Below the pieces are notes generated by a model. That model saw nothing but the letters and a program-made list of their open reading frames with translations, did no database searches and was not told the origin of the DNA. DNA of 64,000 nt, taken from Thinopyrum elongatum (Eukaryota; Streptophyta; Magnoliopsida; Poales; Poaceae). Numbering within the stretch: the stretch's first letter is position 1; each line of letters starts with the position of its first letter. Positions 23,501-34,180 of the stretch are shown piece by piece. The translations under genes were made by a program, and so were the position numbers. The stretch is taken from NCBI GenBank assembly GCA_011799875.1, contig CM022302.1, positions 104,916,730 to 104,980,729 on the forward strand, written 5' to 3'.

Positions 23501-24837
23501 CTTCTCCACTCGGAAGTAGAGGAAATACTTTGAAAATCTTTCTCATCGTCGACTGAGTTTTTTTTTTGTTGATCTCAGAAATCTTGTGAACTTGGAACTC
23601 AGTATGTTGCTCTGGAGAAGGAGAAGATCCAACTCCAACTGGAGTTAGAACTTACCAAAAAGAACTTAGAGCGTGCTCAGACTGAGGTGAAGATCATGGG
23701 AGGTAAGTCATGTTGACTGAATGTACTATTGTACTTTTGTTCTGTCCTTTGAACCGAGTAGTTTTACTCGAACAGATGTGCGTAATGAAAACCAACAACT
23801 TCAAGCGTGACTCAGGAATGTTATTTCTTTAGACACCATGAAGCAGGCCCTGGAGAAGAGGGATGAGGAACTCGCGGGCGCCCAGAAGGTGGCCAAGGAG
23901 AAGGCGGAGGCCGCTGAAGCGAAGCTAGCTTTAGTTGGCAAGCTTGAAGAGGAGAGTGCAACCCTGAAGACTGCCATTGAGGAAGTGAAGAAGGAAGCTT
24001 CCCAACATAAGGAGGAGAAGATCGTCTTGGCCGATAAGGCGGGCCAGCTCACCCAAAAGAGGGATGAGCTGGAGGAATACTTGGGGAACCTTGCGAAGAA
24101 AATGTACATCATGCTTGAAGGTACCTTTTTCTGTCCGAGTGAATTCTCGAGAGCTTTGAAAACAATGCTGCTGCTAACTCATTTTTTCCTCTTTGTGTAG
24201 AATTCTGCCAGAACTTCGAGCAAGAGACAGAACGAATTGAACCAGGTCTGGACCCCACCAAGTCACTCGTCAAAGATGATGCTGCTATGAACGTGCTGCG
24301 ACTTGAAGCTCGCCTTGACAGTGTCTTGGGGTATGTTGCTCGGCTGAAAGTTGCACTGACAAGAATAGACAAAGAACTGTGGCCAGAAGATGTGCTCCAG
24401 AACGATCTTGAGTCGCTGATGGTTTGGCTCAATGAGATTCCTGGTCGAGTGCAGGCGTGGAAGAAATCAGCTACTCGCTGTGGAGCCGATGTGGCACTCT
24501 CGCTTGTTCGCGTCCATTGTAAGGAAGCCAGGGAAGACAAGCTGAAGGCTCTTCAAGTGGCAAACACAAAGAAGCTCCAGTTTGAAGATTTTATGGAGAC
24601 CTTCATTGAGGCTGCCACTGGGATTGCAGATGGCATTAACCTGGACACCTTTGTCGAGCCCGCGAGTCCTCCTGGTGCGTGAAAAAACTTTATGATTCGA
24701 ACTTATTTGCCTCGGAATGTTGAGTGATCCTGTAACCGTTAAACTCGTTCGGGCCTGTCGCTCGAGTACTTTTGCTTGCGTTTCTGAACTTGATGGATTT
24801 ATCCGAATATGGCTTTCCAGTTTACTGCATGTTCCGA

Positions 24838-26100
24838 GTGAACGGATTTTTGAACTTAGGCGAGGGCTGGCTCATGGCTAAGCCCCCGAGTGGGAGGGAT
24901 GCTCTTACTTGGAGTAATTTTTAAACTTAGGCGAGAGTCTGGCTCGCGGCTAAGTCCTCGAGTGGGAGGGATGCTCTCACTCGGAGTAGAATTTTAAACT
25001 TAGGCGAGAGCTGGCTCGCGGCTAAGTCCCCGAGTGGGAGCGATGCTCTCACTCGGAGTAGATTTTCAACTTAGGTGAGGACTGGCTCACGGCTAAGCCT
25101 CCGAGTGAGAGGGATGCTCTCACTCGGAGTAGATTTTTAACTTAGGCGAGGACTGGCTCGCAGCTAAGCCCTCGAGTGGGAGGGACGCTCTCACTCGTAG
25201 TAGTTTTTTTTAACTTAGGCGAAAACAGGTTCGCGGCTAAGCCCCCCGAGTGGGAGGGATGTTCTCACTCGGAGTAGATTTTTAACTTAGGCGAGGACTG
25301 GCTCGTGGCTAAGCCCTCGAGTGGAAGGGATGCTCTCACTCGGAGTAGTTTTTTTAACTTAGGCGAAAACAGGTTCGCGGCTAAGCCCCTGAGTGGGAGG
25401 GATGCCCTCACTCGGAGTAGATTTTTAACTTAGGCGAGGGCTGGCTCACGGCTAAGCCCCCGAGTGGAAGGGTTGTTCTCACTCGGAGTAGATTTTTAAC
25501 TTAGGCGAGGACTGGCTCGTGGCTAAGCCCCTGGGTGGGATGGATGCTCTCACTCGGAGTATATTTTTAACTTAGGCGAGGACTGGCTCACGGCTAAGCC
25601 CCCTAGTGGGAGGGATGCTCTCACTCGGAGTAGATTTTTAACTTAGGCGAGGACTGGCTCGTGGCTAAGCTCCCGAGTGGGAGGGATGCTCTCACTCGAA
25701 GTAGTTTTTTAACTTAGGCGAGGACTGGCTCGCGGCTAAGCCCCCGAGTGGAAGGGACGCTCTCACTCGGAGTAGTTTTTTAACTTAGGCGAGGACTGGC
25801 TCGCGGCTAAGCACCCGAGTGGGAGGGATTCTCTCACTTAGAGTAGTTTTTTAACTTAGGCGAAAACAGGTTCGCGGCTAAGCCCCCGAGTGGGAGGGAT
25901 GCTCTCACTCGGAGTAGTTTTTTAACTTAGGCGAAAACAGGTTCGCGGCTAAGTCCCCGAGTGGGAGGGATGCTCTCACTCGGAGTAGTTTTTTAACTTA
26001 GGCGAAAACAGGTTCACGGCTAAGTCCCCGAGTGGGAGGGATGCTCTCACTCGGAGTAGTTTTTAAACTTAGGCAAAAACAGGTTCGCGGCTAAGTCACC
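24838..26100 (+). repeat. 70-bp tandem array, first copy (about 18 units)
   Basis: The unit is about 70 bp: AACTTAGGCGAGGACTGGCT, CGCGGCTAAGCCCCCGAGTG, GGAGGGATGCTCTCACTCGG, AGTAGTTTTTT. Two variants alternate, GAGGACTGGCTC and GAAAACAGGTTC. Each unit holds the inverted pair CCGAGTGGGAG / CTCTCACTCGG, so the array can form a row of hairpins. It lies between pol and the antisense gene, the known hypervariable repeat region of Tat elements. Confidence 0.9.
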
Positions 26101-26213
26101 CACTGGGGGTTTTGAACACACGCTTATGCGAGAGAAATCATCATGGGACTGCGGGAGTCATGTCTTGATAAACAATCTAAAAGTACTCTTATAACATCTC
26201 GACAATCCGAGTG

Positions 26214-26633
26214 CTAGGTATAAAATCGACGAAGAAGATCTATATTCCAGGCGCGCGGCTCGTCGATCTTCTTCGCAAGGTTGTAAAGGTGGTAGGCCCC
26301 GTTGTGTAGCACCTTGGTGACGATGAAGGGGCCTTCCCACGCGGGGGGCAAGTTTGTGTGGTCGCTACTGATCCACTCGGAGCACGAGGTCTCCTTCTTG
26401 GAATGCTCAAACTTTGACATTCCTGGCGTGGAATCGACGAAGATCTTGCTGATAGACAGTCGACCGTATCAGGGCCATCTCACATTCCTCTTCCAAGAGA
26501 TCAACGGCCTCCTGCCGTGCCTGCTTTACCTCAGCTTCCGAGTAGAGTTCCACTCGGGGTGAATTGTGGAAGAGATCACTAGGCAGCACGGCTTTAGCTC
26601 CATACACCATGAAGAAAGAAGTGCGGTCAGTGG
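26214..26633 (-). pseudogene. duplicated C-terminal piece of pol (copy 1)
   Basis: The minus-strand fragment repeats the end of the integrase region: MVYGAKAVLPSDLFHN, RFHARNVKV, a stop and small shift, then PAWEGPFIVTKVLHNGAYHL and the final LLRRFYT with TAG at 26214-26216. It has no upstream pol because it was made by the 2.3-kb duplication. Confidence 0.8.
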
Positions 26634-26951
26634 ATAGACAAAGAACTGTGGCCAGAAGATGTGCTCCAGAACGATCTTGAGTCGCTGATGGTTTGGCTCA
26701 ATGAGATTCCTGGTCGAGTGCAGGCGTGGAAGAAATCAGCTGCTCGCTGCGGAGCCGATGTGGCACTGTCGCTTGTTCGCGTCCATTGTAAGGAAGCCAG
26801 GGAAGACAAGCTGAAGGCTCTTCAAGTGGCAAACACAAAGAAGCTCTATTTTGCAGATTTTATGGAGACCTTCATTGAGGCTGCCACTGGGATTGCAGAT
26901 GGCATTGACCTGGACACCTTTGTCGAGCCCGCGAGTCCTCCTGGTGCGTGA
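26634..26951 (+). pseudogene. duplicated 3' part of the antisense gene's last exon (copy 2)
   Basis: Encodes the same tail as 24365-24682 (KELWPEDVLQNDLESLMVWL, GRVQAWKKSA, VEPASPPGA and stop) with a few substitutions, but it lacks promoter and upstream exons. A by-product of the tandem duplication. Confidence 0.85.
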
Positions 26952-27109
26952 AAAAACTTTATGATTCAAACTTATTTGCCTCGGAATGTTGAGTGATCCT
27001 GTAACCGTTAAACTCGTTCGGGCCTGTCGCCCGAGTACTTTTGCTTGCGTTTCTGAACTTGATGGATTTATCCGAATATGTCTTTCCAGTTTACTTCATG
27101 TTCCGAGTG

Positions 27110-28445
27110 AACGGATTTTTGAACTTAGGCGAGGGCTGGCTCACGGCTAAGCCCCCGAGTGGGAGGGATGCTCTCACTTGGAGTAATTTTTAAACTTAGG
27201 CGAGAGTCTGGCTCGCGGCTAAGTCCCCCAGTGGGAGGGATGCTCTCACTCGGAGTAGAATTTTAAACTTAGGCGAGAGCTGGCTCGCGGCTAAGTCCCC
27301 AAGTGGGAGAAATGCTCTCACTCGGAGTAGATTTTCAACTTAGGTGAGGACTGGCTCACGGCTAAGCCTCCGAGTGAGAGGGATGCTCTCACTCGGAGTA
27401 GATTTTTAACTTAGGCGAGGACTGGCTCGCGGCTAAGCCCTCGAGTGGGAGGGACGCTCTAACTCGGAGTAGTTTTTTTTAACTTAGGCGAAAACAGGTT
27501 CGCGGCTAAGCCCCCCGAGTGGGAGGGATGTTCTCACTCGGAGTAGATTTTTAACTTAGGCTAGGACTGGCTCGCGGCTAAGCCCTCGAGTGGAAGGGAT
27601 GCTTTCACTCGGAGTAGTTTTTTAACTTAGGCGAAAACAGGTTCGCCGCTAAGCCCCTGAGTGGGAGGGATGCTCTCACTCGGAGTAGATTTTTAACTTA
27701 GGCGAGGGCTGGCTCGCGGCTAAGCCCCCGAGTGGAAGGGATGTTCTCACTCGGAGTAGATTTTTAACTTAGGCGAGGACTGGCTCATGGCTAAGCCCCC
27801 GAGTGGGATGGATGCTCTCACTCGGAGTATATTTTTAACTTAGGCGAGGACTGGCTCGCGGCTAAGCCCCCTAGTGGGAGGGATGCTCTCACTCGGAGTA
27901 GATTTTTAACTTAGGCGAGGACTGGCTCGTGGCTAAGCCCCCGAGTGGGAGGGATGCTCTCACTCGGAGTAGTTTTTTAACTTAGGCGAGGACTGGCTCG
28001 CGGCTAAGCCCCCGAGTGGAAGGGACGCTCTCACTCGTAGCAGTTTTTTAACTTAGGCGAGGACTGGCTCGCGGCTATGCGCCCGAGTGGGAGGGATGCT
28101 CTCACTTAGAGTAGTTTTTTAACTTAGGCGAAAACAGGTTGGCGGCTAAGCCCCCGAGTGGGAGGGATGCTCTCACTCGGAGTAGTTTTTTAACTTAGGC
28201 GAAAACAGGTTCGTGGCTAAGTCCCCGAGTGGGAGGGATGCTCCCACTCGGAGTAGTTTTTTAACTTAGGCGAAAATAGGTTCGCGGCTAAGCCCCCGAG
28301 TGGGAGGGATGCTGTCACTCGGAGTAGTTTTTTAACTTAGGCGAAAACAGGTTCGCGGCTAAGTCCACGAGTGGGAGGGATGCTCTCACTCGGAGTAGTT
28401 TTTAAACTTAGGCGAAAACAGGTTCGCGGCTAAGTCACCCACTGG
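27110..28445 (+). repeat. 70-bp tandem array, second copy (about 19 units)
   Basis: Same unit order as 24838-26100 with scattered differences and one extra unit overall. The order of variant units is largely preserved, which shows that the whole array was duplicated as a block rather than grown unit by unit. Confidence 0.9.
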
Positions 28446-28552
28446 GGGTTTTGAACACACGCTTATGCGAGAGAAATCATCATGGGATTGCAGGAGTCAT
28501 GTCTTGATAAACAATCTAAAAGTACTCTTATTACATCTCGACAATCCGAGTG

Positions 28553-30709
28553 CTAGGTATAAAATCGACGAAGAAGATCTGCATTCCAGGCGCGCGGCTC
28601 GTCGATCTTCTTCGCAAGGTTGTAGAGGTGGTAGGCCACGTTGTGTAGCACCTTGGTGACGATGAAGGGGCCTTCCCACACGGGGGCAAGTTTGTGTGGT
28701 CGCTGCTGATCCACTCGGAGCACGAGGTGTCATTCTTGGAATGCTCGACCTTTTACATTCTTGGCGTGGAATCGACGATGATCTTGCTGATAGATAGTCG
28801 ACCGTATCAGGGCCATCTCGCATTCCTCTTCCAAGAGATCAACGGCGTCCTGCCGTGCCTGCTTTGCCTCAGCTTCCGAGTAGAGTTCCACTCGGGGTGA
28901 ATTGTGGAAGAGATCACTAGGCAGCACGGCTTCAGCTCCATACACCATGAAGAAAGAAGTGCGGTCAGTGGATCGGTTTGGAGTCGTCCTTAAATCCCAT
29001 AGGACAGATGGCAGTTCAGTCACCCAGGCTCCAACTGCATGTTCAAGGTCGCGCATGAGTCGGGGCTTCAATCCTTGAAGGATAAGGCCATTCGCCCTCT
29101 CAACTTGACCATTCGACTGCGGGTGCGCAACGGATGCGTAGTCTACCCGAGTGCCTTGGGCGGCGCAGAAGTTTCTGAACTCTTCCGAATCGAAGTTTGA
29201 GCCATTATCTGTGATAATACTGTGTGGGACTCCGTACCTGAATATCAGCTCTTTCAAGAACCTAATGGTTGTCTTTGAATCCAACTTCTTGATAGGCTTG
29301 GCTTCAATCCACTTGGTGAACTTGTCGACTGCTACAAGCAGATGAGTGAAGCCACTTCTGCCGGTCCTTAGCGGTCCAACCATGTCCAACCCCCACACAG
29401 CAAACGACCAGACGAGTGGAATGGTCTTCAGGGCAGACGCGGGCTTATGGGACATGTTCGCATAGAACTGGCATCCTTCGCAATGCTGAACGATCTCCTT
29501 TGCAACTTCATTGGCCCGCGGCCAGTAAAATCCAGCTCGGTATGCTTTGGCCACAATTGTCCGGGAGGACGCATGATGACCACAGGTCCCCGAGTGGATC
29601 TCTTCTAAAATCAGTCGACCCTCTTCCGGAGAAATACATCGTTGAGCCACGCCAGTGACACTCTCTCTATAAAGCTGTCCATCTATCACTGTGAAAGCTT
29701 TGGACCTGCGAACGATCTGACGTGCCTCGACTTCATCCTCTGGGAGTTCTTGCCTGAGAAAATATGCAATGTATGGTACTGTCCAGTCGGGAGTAATTAC
29801 CAGAATATCCATTACCAAGTCAATGACTGCAGGGATCTCGATTTCAGTCGGATCGGTAGGACTTATGGCTTGGGGAGGCTCTTCAGTGAAAGGATCCTCT
29901 TGCACTGACGGGGAATGGAGGTGCTCAAGAAACACATTGCTGGGGATAGGTTTTCGAGTGGAACCGATTTTTGGCAGATCGTCGGCTGCTTGATTTTTGA
30001 TTCGGGGGATGTGGTGAAGCTCCAAACCCTCGAACTTTTTCTCTAGCTTCCTCACTACATTGCAGTATCCTGTCATGGCAGGGTTTCTGACGTCCCACTC
30101 CTTCATCACCTGATTGACCACCAAATCTGAGTCACCGTAGACCATCAGGCGACGAACGCCGAGTGAAATGGCCATACGCAGCCCGTAGAGGAGTGTCTCA
30201 TACTCGGCCTCATTATTGGAGGAATCAAAGTGAATCTGGAGGACATAACTGAGCCGATCACCTCTTGGAGATACCAGAACCACTCCGGCATTGGAACCAT
30301 TAAGTATTTTAGATCCATCGAAAAACATGGTCCAGTGCTCCGAGTAAACCTGAGTCGGCTGTTGCTGTTCAATCCACTCGGCCAGGAAATCTGCAAGTGC
30401 TTGGGATTTGATCACCTTTTTTGCTTCCAACTTAATATCCAGAGGAAGAAGTTCAATTGCCCACTTAGCCACTCGGCCAGTTGCATCTTGATTGTTCATA
30501 ATTTCATATAACGGAGCGTCACTGACGACTGAAACCGAGTGATCTTGAAAATAATGTGCAACTTTCTTCGCTGTCAAGTAAATTCCATAGACAAGCTTCT
30601 GATAATGAGGATACCTCTGCTTGGACGAAGTCAGAACTTCAGAGATATAGTACACTGGTCATTGAACTTTGTATGCCTTGCCTTCTTCTTCTCGTTCCAC
30701 TGTGAGCAC
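28553..30709 (-). pseudogene. pol of the Tat-like element: RNase H and integrase, 3' part
   Basis: On minus: end of RT/RNase H (YYISEVLTSSKQRYPHYQKL), a plant-type RNase H with FFDGSK and NNEAEYE, then an integrase with zinc-binding HSGTCGHHASSRT...CEGCQFY and the catalytic core. The core residues are D in WGLDMVGPL, D in SIITDNGSNF and E in GQVERANGL. The tail WEGPFIVTKVLHN ends at TAG 28553-28555. The main frame is open from 30655 to 28730. TGA at 30659-30661 interrupts KVQRPVYYI (CGA expected) and TGA at 28730-28732 interrupts QEGDLVL, so the copy is dead. The upstream RT, protease and gag are separated by the insertion of element B. Confidence 0.9.
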
Positions 30710-32287
30710 TGATACATCTCCAACGTATCTATAATTTTTGATAGTTCCATGCTATTATATTATCTGTTTTGGATGTTTTATATGCATTAATATGCTATTT
30801 TATATTATTTTTGGGACTGACTTATTAATCTAGAGCCCAGTGCTAGTTTCTGTTTTTTCCTTGTTTTTGAGCTTCGCAGAAAAGGAATACCAAACGGAGT
30901 CCAAACGGAATAAAACTTCACGATGATTTTTCTTGGACCAGAAGACACCCAGGGGACTTGGAGTCCAAGTTAAAAGAGCCACGAGGCGGCGGCAAGGGTG
31001 GAGGGTGCGCCCTAGGGGGGAGGGGGGACACGCCCCCTACCTTGTGGGCCCCTCGGGACTCCCCTGACCTAGCTATTCCTCCTATATATACACATATATT
31101 CCAGAACCACCAGAGGCATCCACGAAAACACTTTTCAACCGCCGCAAATTTCTGTTCCCGTGAGATCCCATCTTGTGGCCTTTTCCGGCATCCTGTCGGA
31201 GGGGGAATCGATCATGGAGGGCATCTACATCAACCCTATTGCCCTTCCGATGAAGCGTGAGTAGTTTACCACAGACCTACTGTTCCATAGCTAGTAGCTA
31301 GATGGCTTCTTCTCTCTCTTTGATTCTCAATACCACGTTCTCCTCGATGTTCTTGGAGATCTATCCAATGTAATCTTCTTTTGCGGTGTGTTTGTCGAGG
31401 TCCAATGAATTGTGGATTTATGATCAGCTTATCTATGAATATTATTTGAATCTTCTCTGAATTCTTTTATGCATGATTTGATATCTTTGTATTTCTCTTC
31501 GAATTATCGGTTTGGTTTGGCCAACTAAATTGGTTTTTCTTGCAATGGGAGAGGTGCTTAGCTTTGGGTTCAATCTTGCGTGATTTCACCCAGTGACAAA
31601 GTAGGGGTAGCGATACACGTATTGCATTGTTGCCATCGAGGATAAAAAGATGGGGTTTTCATCATATTGCTTGAGTTTATTCCTCTACATCATGTCATCT
31701 TACTTAAGGCGTTACTCCATTCTTTATGAACTTAATACTCTAGATGCATGCTGGATAGCGGTCGATGTGTGGAGTAATAGTAGTAGATGCAGGCATGAGT
31801 CGGTCTATTTGACATGGACGTGATGCCTATATGCATAATCATTGCCTTGGATGTCGTCATAACTTTGCGCTTTTCTATCAATTGCTCGACAGTAATTTGT
31901 TCACCCACCGTATTATTTGCCTTCATGAGAGAAGCCTCTAGTGAAACCTATGGCCCCGGGTCTATTTTCCATCATATTATTTTCCGATCTACTATTTTGC
32001 AATCTTTTATTTTCAGATCTATATACCAAAAAACCCAAAAATATTTTATCTTTTATTTATCGATCTCTATCAGATCTCACCTTTGCAAGTGACCGTGATG
32101 GGATTGACAACCCCTTTATCACGTTGGGTGCAAGTGTTTGATTGTTTGTGCTGGTATTGGTGATTTGCGCGTTTTCTCCTACTGGATTGATACCTTGGTT
32201 CTTAACTGAGGGAAATACTTACCTCTACTGTGCTGCATCACCCTTTCCTCTTCAAGGGAAAAACCAACGCAAGCTCAAGAAGTAGCA
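30710..32287 (+). repeat. 5' LTR of element B
   Basis: Starts TGATACATCTCCAACGTATC, contains CTATATATACACATATATTCC as the probable promoter box, and ends AAGAAGTAGCA just before the PBS region. Related to but clearly diverged from the LTR of A. Its partner LTR is outside the window. Confidence 0.8.
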
Positions 32288-32298
32288 GGAAGAATTTC

Positions 32299-32316
32299 TG
32301 GCGCCGTTGCCGGGGA
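32299..32316 (+). promoter_or_regulatory. primer-binding site of element B (tRNA-Asp type)
   Basis: TGGCGCCGTTGCCGGGGA, 12 bases after the LTR. A degenerate second copy (TTTCTGGCATCATTACCGGA) follows at about 32357-32376, apparently from a local duplication. Confidence 0.8.
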
Positions 32317-32628
32317 GATTTACACCAAGTCAAGACTAGTCTCCTGTCAACTTGTCAATTTCTGGCATCATTACCGGAGAGATCTACGTCAAGCCTAGCA
32401 AGTACCCATCATAAAACTCTCATCTCTTGCATTACATTATTCGCCATTTGTCTCTTGTTTTCATCTCCCCCACTTCTAAAATGTTTTCAGAAACATACAA
32501 AAAGATTTCCTTTTTATTCGCCCTTCTTTCATTCGTCTTCTCGTTTGCCCTTATGTCTTACTTGGTTTGTTTGCTCGTTTGCCTGGCATAATTGTGTATT
32601 TTATTGAAAAACAGTAAGCAAAGAGTTT

Positions 32629-33459
32629 ATGGATCCTCACCCACTTGCTAATCTTTTTAAGAGATCCAATTATGATGAACCTATTGCTAGTGAGTTGAGT
32701 GCACTAGATTATCTTTATGAAGTTTTGGTTGAAATTCGTGAATCTGAAAATTGTGATGAAGTGTTAAAAGAAGAAATTTATGAAGTGATTCACAATAGCT
32801 CCTTGGATGAAAAGCGTGATTGCAATGGTTCTACTATAGATTCTATTAATGTCAGTTCTATGCAAAACCCTAAGCTTGGGGATGCTAATTTTGCTATGTC
32901 CACTACTTGTTGCAATGATCATGATTGGGGTGATTTTTCTTATGATCTTGAAAATTTATTTAAGCCTCATGATGAATATGTTTGCAATAATACTGAAAGA
33001 GGGTTTGGAAGAGTGTCAACTCTAGGTAATAATGATCCCACTACTTTGGAGTATGATCAATCTCATGAATTTTTTGATAAAAGTGGGTTTGGAGAGGTCA
33101 TGACTTTAGTTAATGTTAATCCCACTATTTTGGAAGAGTGTCAACTTTGCATGCATGTGGATCATCTAGAGAATATGTTATGTGATAGCTATATTGTTGA
33201 ATTTGAATATGATCCCACATGTAATTATTATGAGAGAGGAAAATATGGTTGTAAAAAGTTTCATGTTACTCAATTACCTGTCGTCATGTTGAGATTGATA
33301 TTGTTTCTTCCTTCGTCCTTGCATATGCTAGTTCATGCTTGCCTTGATAATTTGTTTGCTTATAAAATTCCCATGCATAGGAAGTATGTTAGACTTAAAT
33401 ATGTTTGTCACATGTTTTATGATGCTCTCTTCGTGTTTCAATTGCTATCTTTTATGTGA
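32629..33459 (+). CDS. ORF of non-autonomous element B, function unknown
   Basis: A 276-codon frame starting MDPHPLANLFKRSNYDEPIA. It is acidic and Asn/Asp-rich in the first two thirds, with two related segments (RGFGRVSTLGNNDPTTLE and SGFGEVMTLVNVNPTILE), then a Cys/His-containing stretch and a hydrophobic C-terminus. No gag zinc knuckle, protease, RT or integrase motif is seen. It takes the same place as the ORF of element A but is not visibly similar in sequence. I do not recognise the family; it is presumably specific to this group of non-autonomous elements. Confidence 0.55.
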   Translation: MDPHPLANLFKRSNYDEPIASELSALDYLYEVLVEIRESENCDEVLKEEIYEVIHNSSLDEKRDCNGSTIDSINVSSMQNPKLGDANFAMSTTCCNDHDWGDFSYDLENLFKPHDEYVCNNTERGFGRVSTLGNNDPTTLEYDQSHEFFDKSGFGEVMTLVNVNPTILEECQLCMHVDHLENMLCDSYIVEFEYDPTCNYYERGKYGCKKFHVTQLPVVMLRLILFLPSSLHMLVHACLDNLFAYKIPMHRKYVRLKYVCHMFYDALFVFQLLSFM

Positions 33460-33503
33460 GCATCATTGAATTCTCGAGCCTATCTTAATGGCTTTAAAGA
33501 AAA

Positions 33504-33526
33504 GCGCTTGTTGGGAGACAACCCAA
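33504..33526 (+). other. conserved hairpin downstream of the ORF of element B
   Basis: GCGCTTGTTGGGAGACAACC plus CAA; the same position and near-identical sequence as 18029-18052 in element A. Confidence 0.5.
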
Positions 33527-34180
33527 TATTTTTATTTTCTGTTTTTGTGAAAATACACATTATTACCTCTGTAGTAATTGTGTTTTGGTGTTTTAATTAG
33601 TGTTTGTGCCAAGTAAGACCTTTGGAATGGCTTACGGTGATAGTTGATTTGATCTTGCTGAAAAACAGAAACTTTTACGTACAGTCACAGAATTTTAACA
33701 ATTTACTGTAGCGTGAAAAAACGCTGAATTTTTTACACAAGATTTATATACAAATTTACTCTGTTTTAATTATTTTTAAGAATTTTTGAAGTTACATAAA
33801 TATTAGAACAATTCAGATCTTCGCAGACTTTTCTGTTTTTGACAGATTCTTTTTCTATGTGTTGTTTGCTTATTTGGATGAATCTATGGGTAGTATCGGG
33901 GGGTATGAATCATGGAAAAGTTGGAATACAGTAGATATTACACCAATATAAATAAAGAATGAGTTCACAACAGTACCAAAAGTGGTGATTTTATTTTCTT
34001 ATACTAACAGATCTCATGAGTTTTCTGTTGAGTTTTGTGTTGTGAAGTTTTCAAGTTTTGGGTAAAGATTTGATGGACTATGGAATAAGGAGTGGCAAGA
34101 GCCTATGCTTGGGGATGCCCAAGGCACCCCAAGGTAATATTCAAGGACAACCAAGATCCTAAGCTTGGGGATGCCCCGCA

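Larger units (their letters stand above)
14258..24682 (+). pseudogene. spliced antisense gene of the Tat-like element (PF04195-like, coiled coil)
   Basis: Seven exons with GT-AG junctions and matching phases: 14258-15231, 15321-15494 continued at 22081-22262 (split by element A), 22342-22427, 22507-22976, 23579-23702, 23833-24120 and 24201-24682. The N-terminus is basic (MAKDKTKALERAKKVAKGKK). Next comes a segment with LPLHPFFRDFLNFFGAQIHH and CENFLGCHPHWGLFKHIF, resembling the 'putative gypsy type transposon' family PF04195. An acidic stretch DYADNSEDDSDDSDDSEEVE follows, then a low-complexity Pro/Thr region and a coiled coil rich in Glu/Lys (exons 5-6). Damage: one missing G near 14451 shifts the frame, TGA at 15034 replaces CGA, TAG at 22105 replaces CAG, and element A is inserted. 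Function is unknown; nuclear action is only a guess from the basic N-terminus. Confidence 0.75.
24365..28973. repeat. 2.3-kb direct tandem duplication inside the Tat-like element
   Basis: Copy 1 (24365-26633) and copy 2 (26634-28973) contain the same order: end of the antisense gene, 70-bp array, end of pol. At 26634 the pol sequence GTGCGGTCAGTGGAT is joined to AGACAAAGAACTG from inside the antisense gene's last exon. The outer breakpoints are intact at 24365 and 28973. Only two to three bases of homology are shared at the joint. Copy 2 is about 71 bp longer, which equals one array unit. Confidence 0.9.
13151..30709 (-). mobile_element. Tat/Ogre-like Ty3/gypsy retrotransposon, minus strand, 3' part
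   Basis: Read on minus, the visible order is: RNase H and integrase (30709-28553), a tandem-repeat spacer (28445-24838), an antisense spliced gene (24682-14258 on plus), a polypurine tract (13731-13718) and the 3' LTR (13717-13151). The order integrase, hypervariable tandem repeats, antisense ORF, LTR is known from the Tat lineage of plant gypsy elements. The element is interrupted by element A (15495-22075) and cut at 30709 by element B; its gag, protease, most of RT and the 5' LTR lie outside the window. It is the oldest layer of the nest. Confidence 0.75.
30710..34180 (+). mobile_element. element B: non-autonomous gypsy-type retrotransposon, 5' part
   Basis: A relative of element A with its own LTR (30710-32287), tRNA-Asp PBS, one ORF and the same post-ORF hairpin and GGGGATGCCCC motifs. 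It is inserted in the pol of the Tat-like element (candidate target site AGCAC at 30705-30709) and interrupted at 34180 by the BARE-like copia. Its 3' half should lie beyond the window. Confidence 0.85.

Noticed and set aside
23041..23546. Minus-strand frames with repeated GALSVPPLDPF-like words
   Set aside because: They are the reverse reading of the intronic 145-bp repeats.
24838..28445. CRISPR-like appearance of regularly spaced repeats
   Set aside because: Units are contiguous tandem repeats without unique spacers, in a plant retrotransposon.
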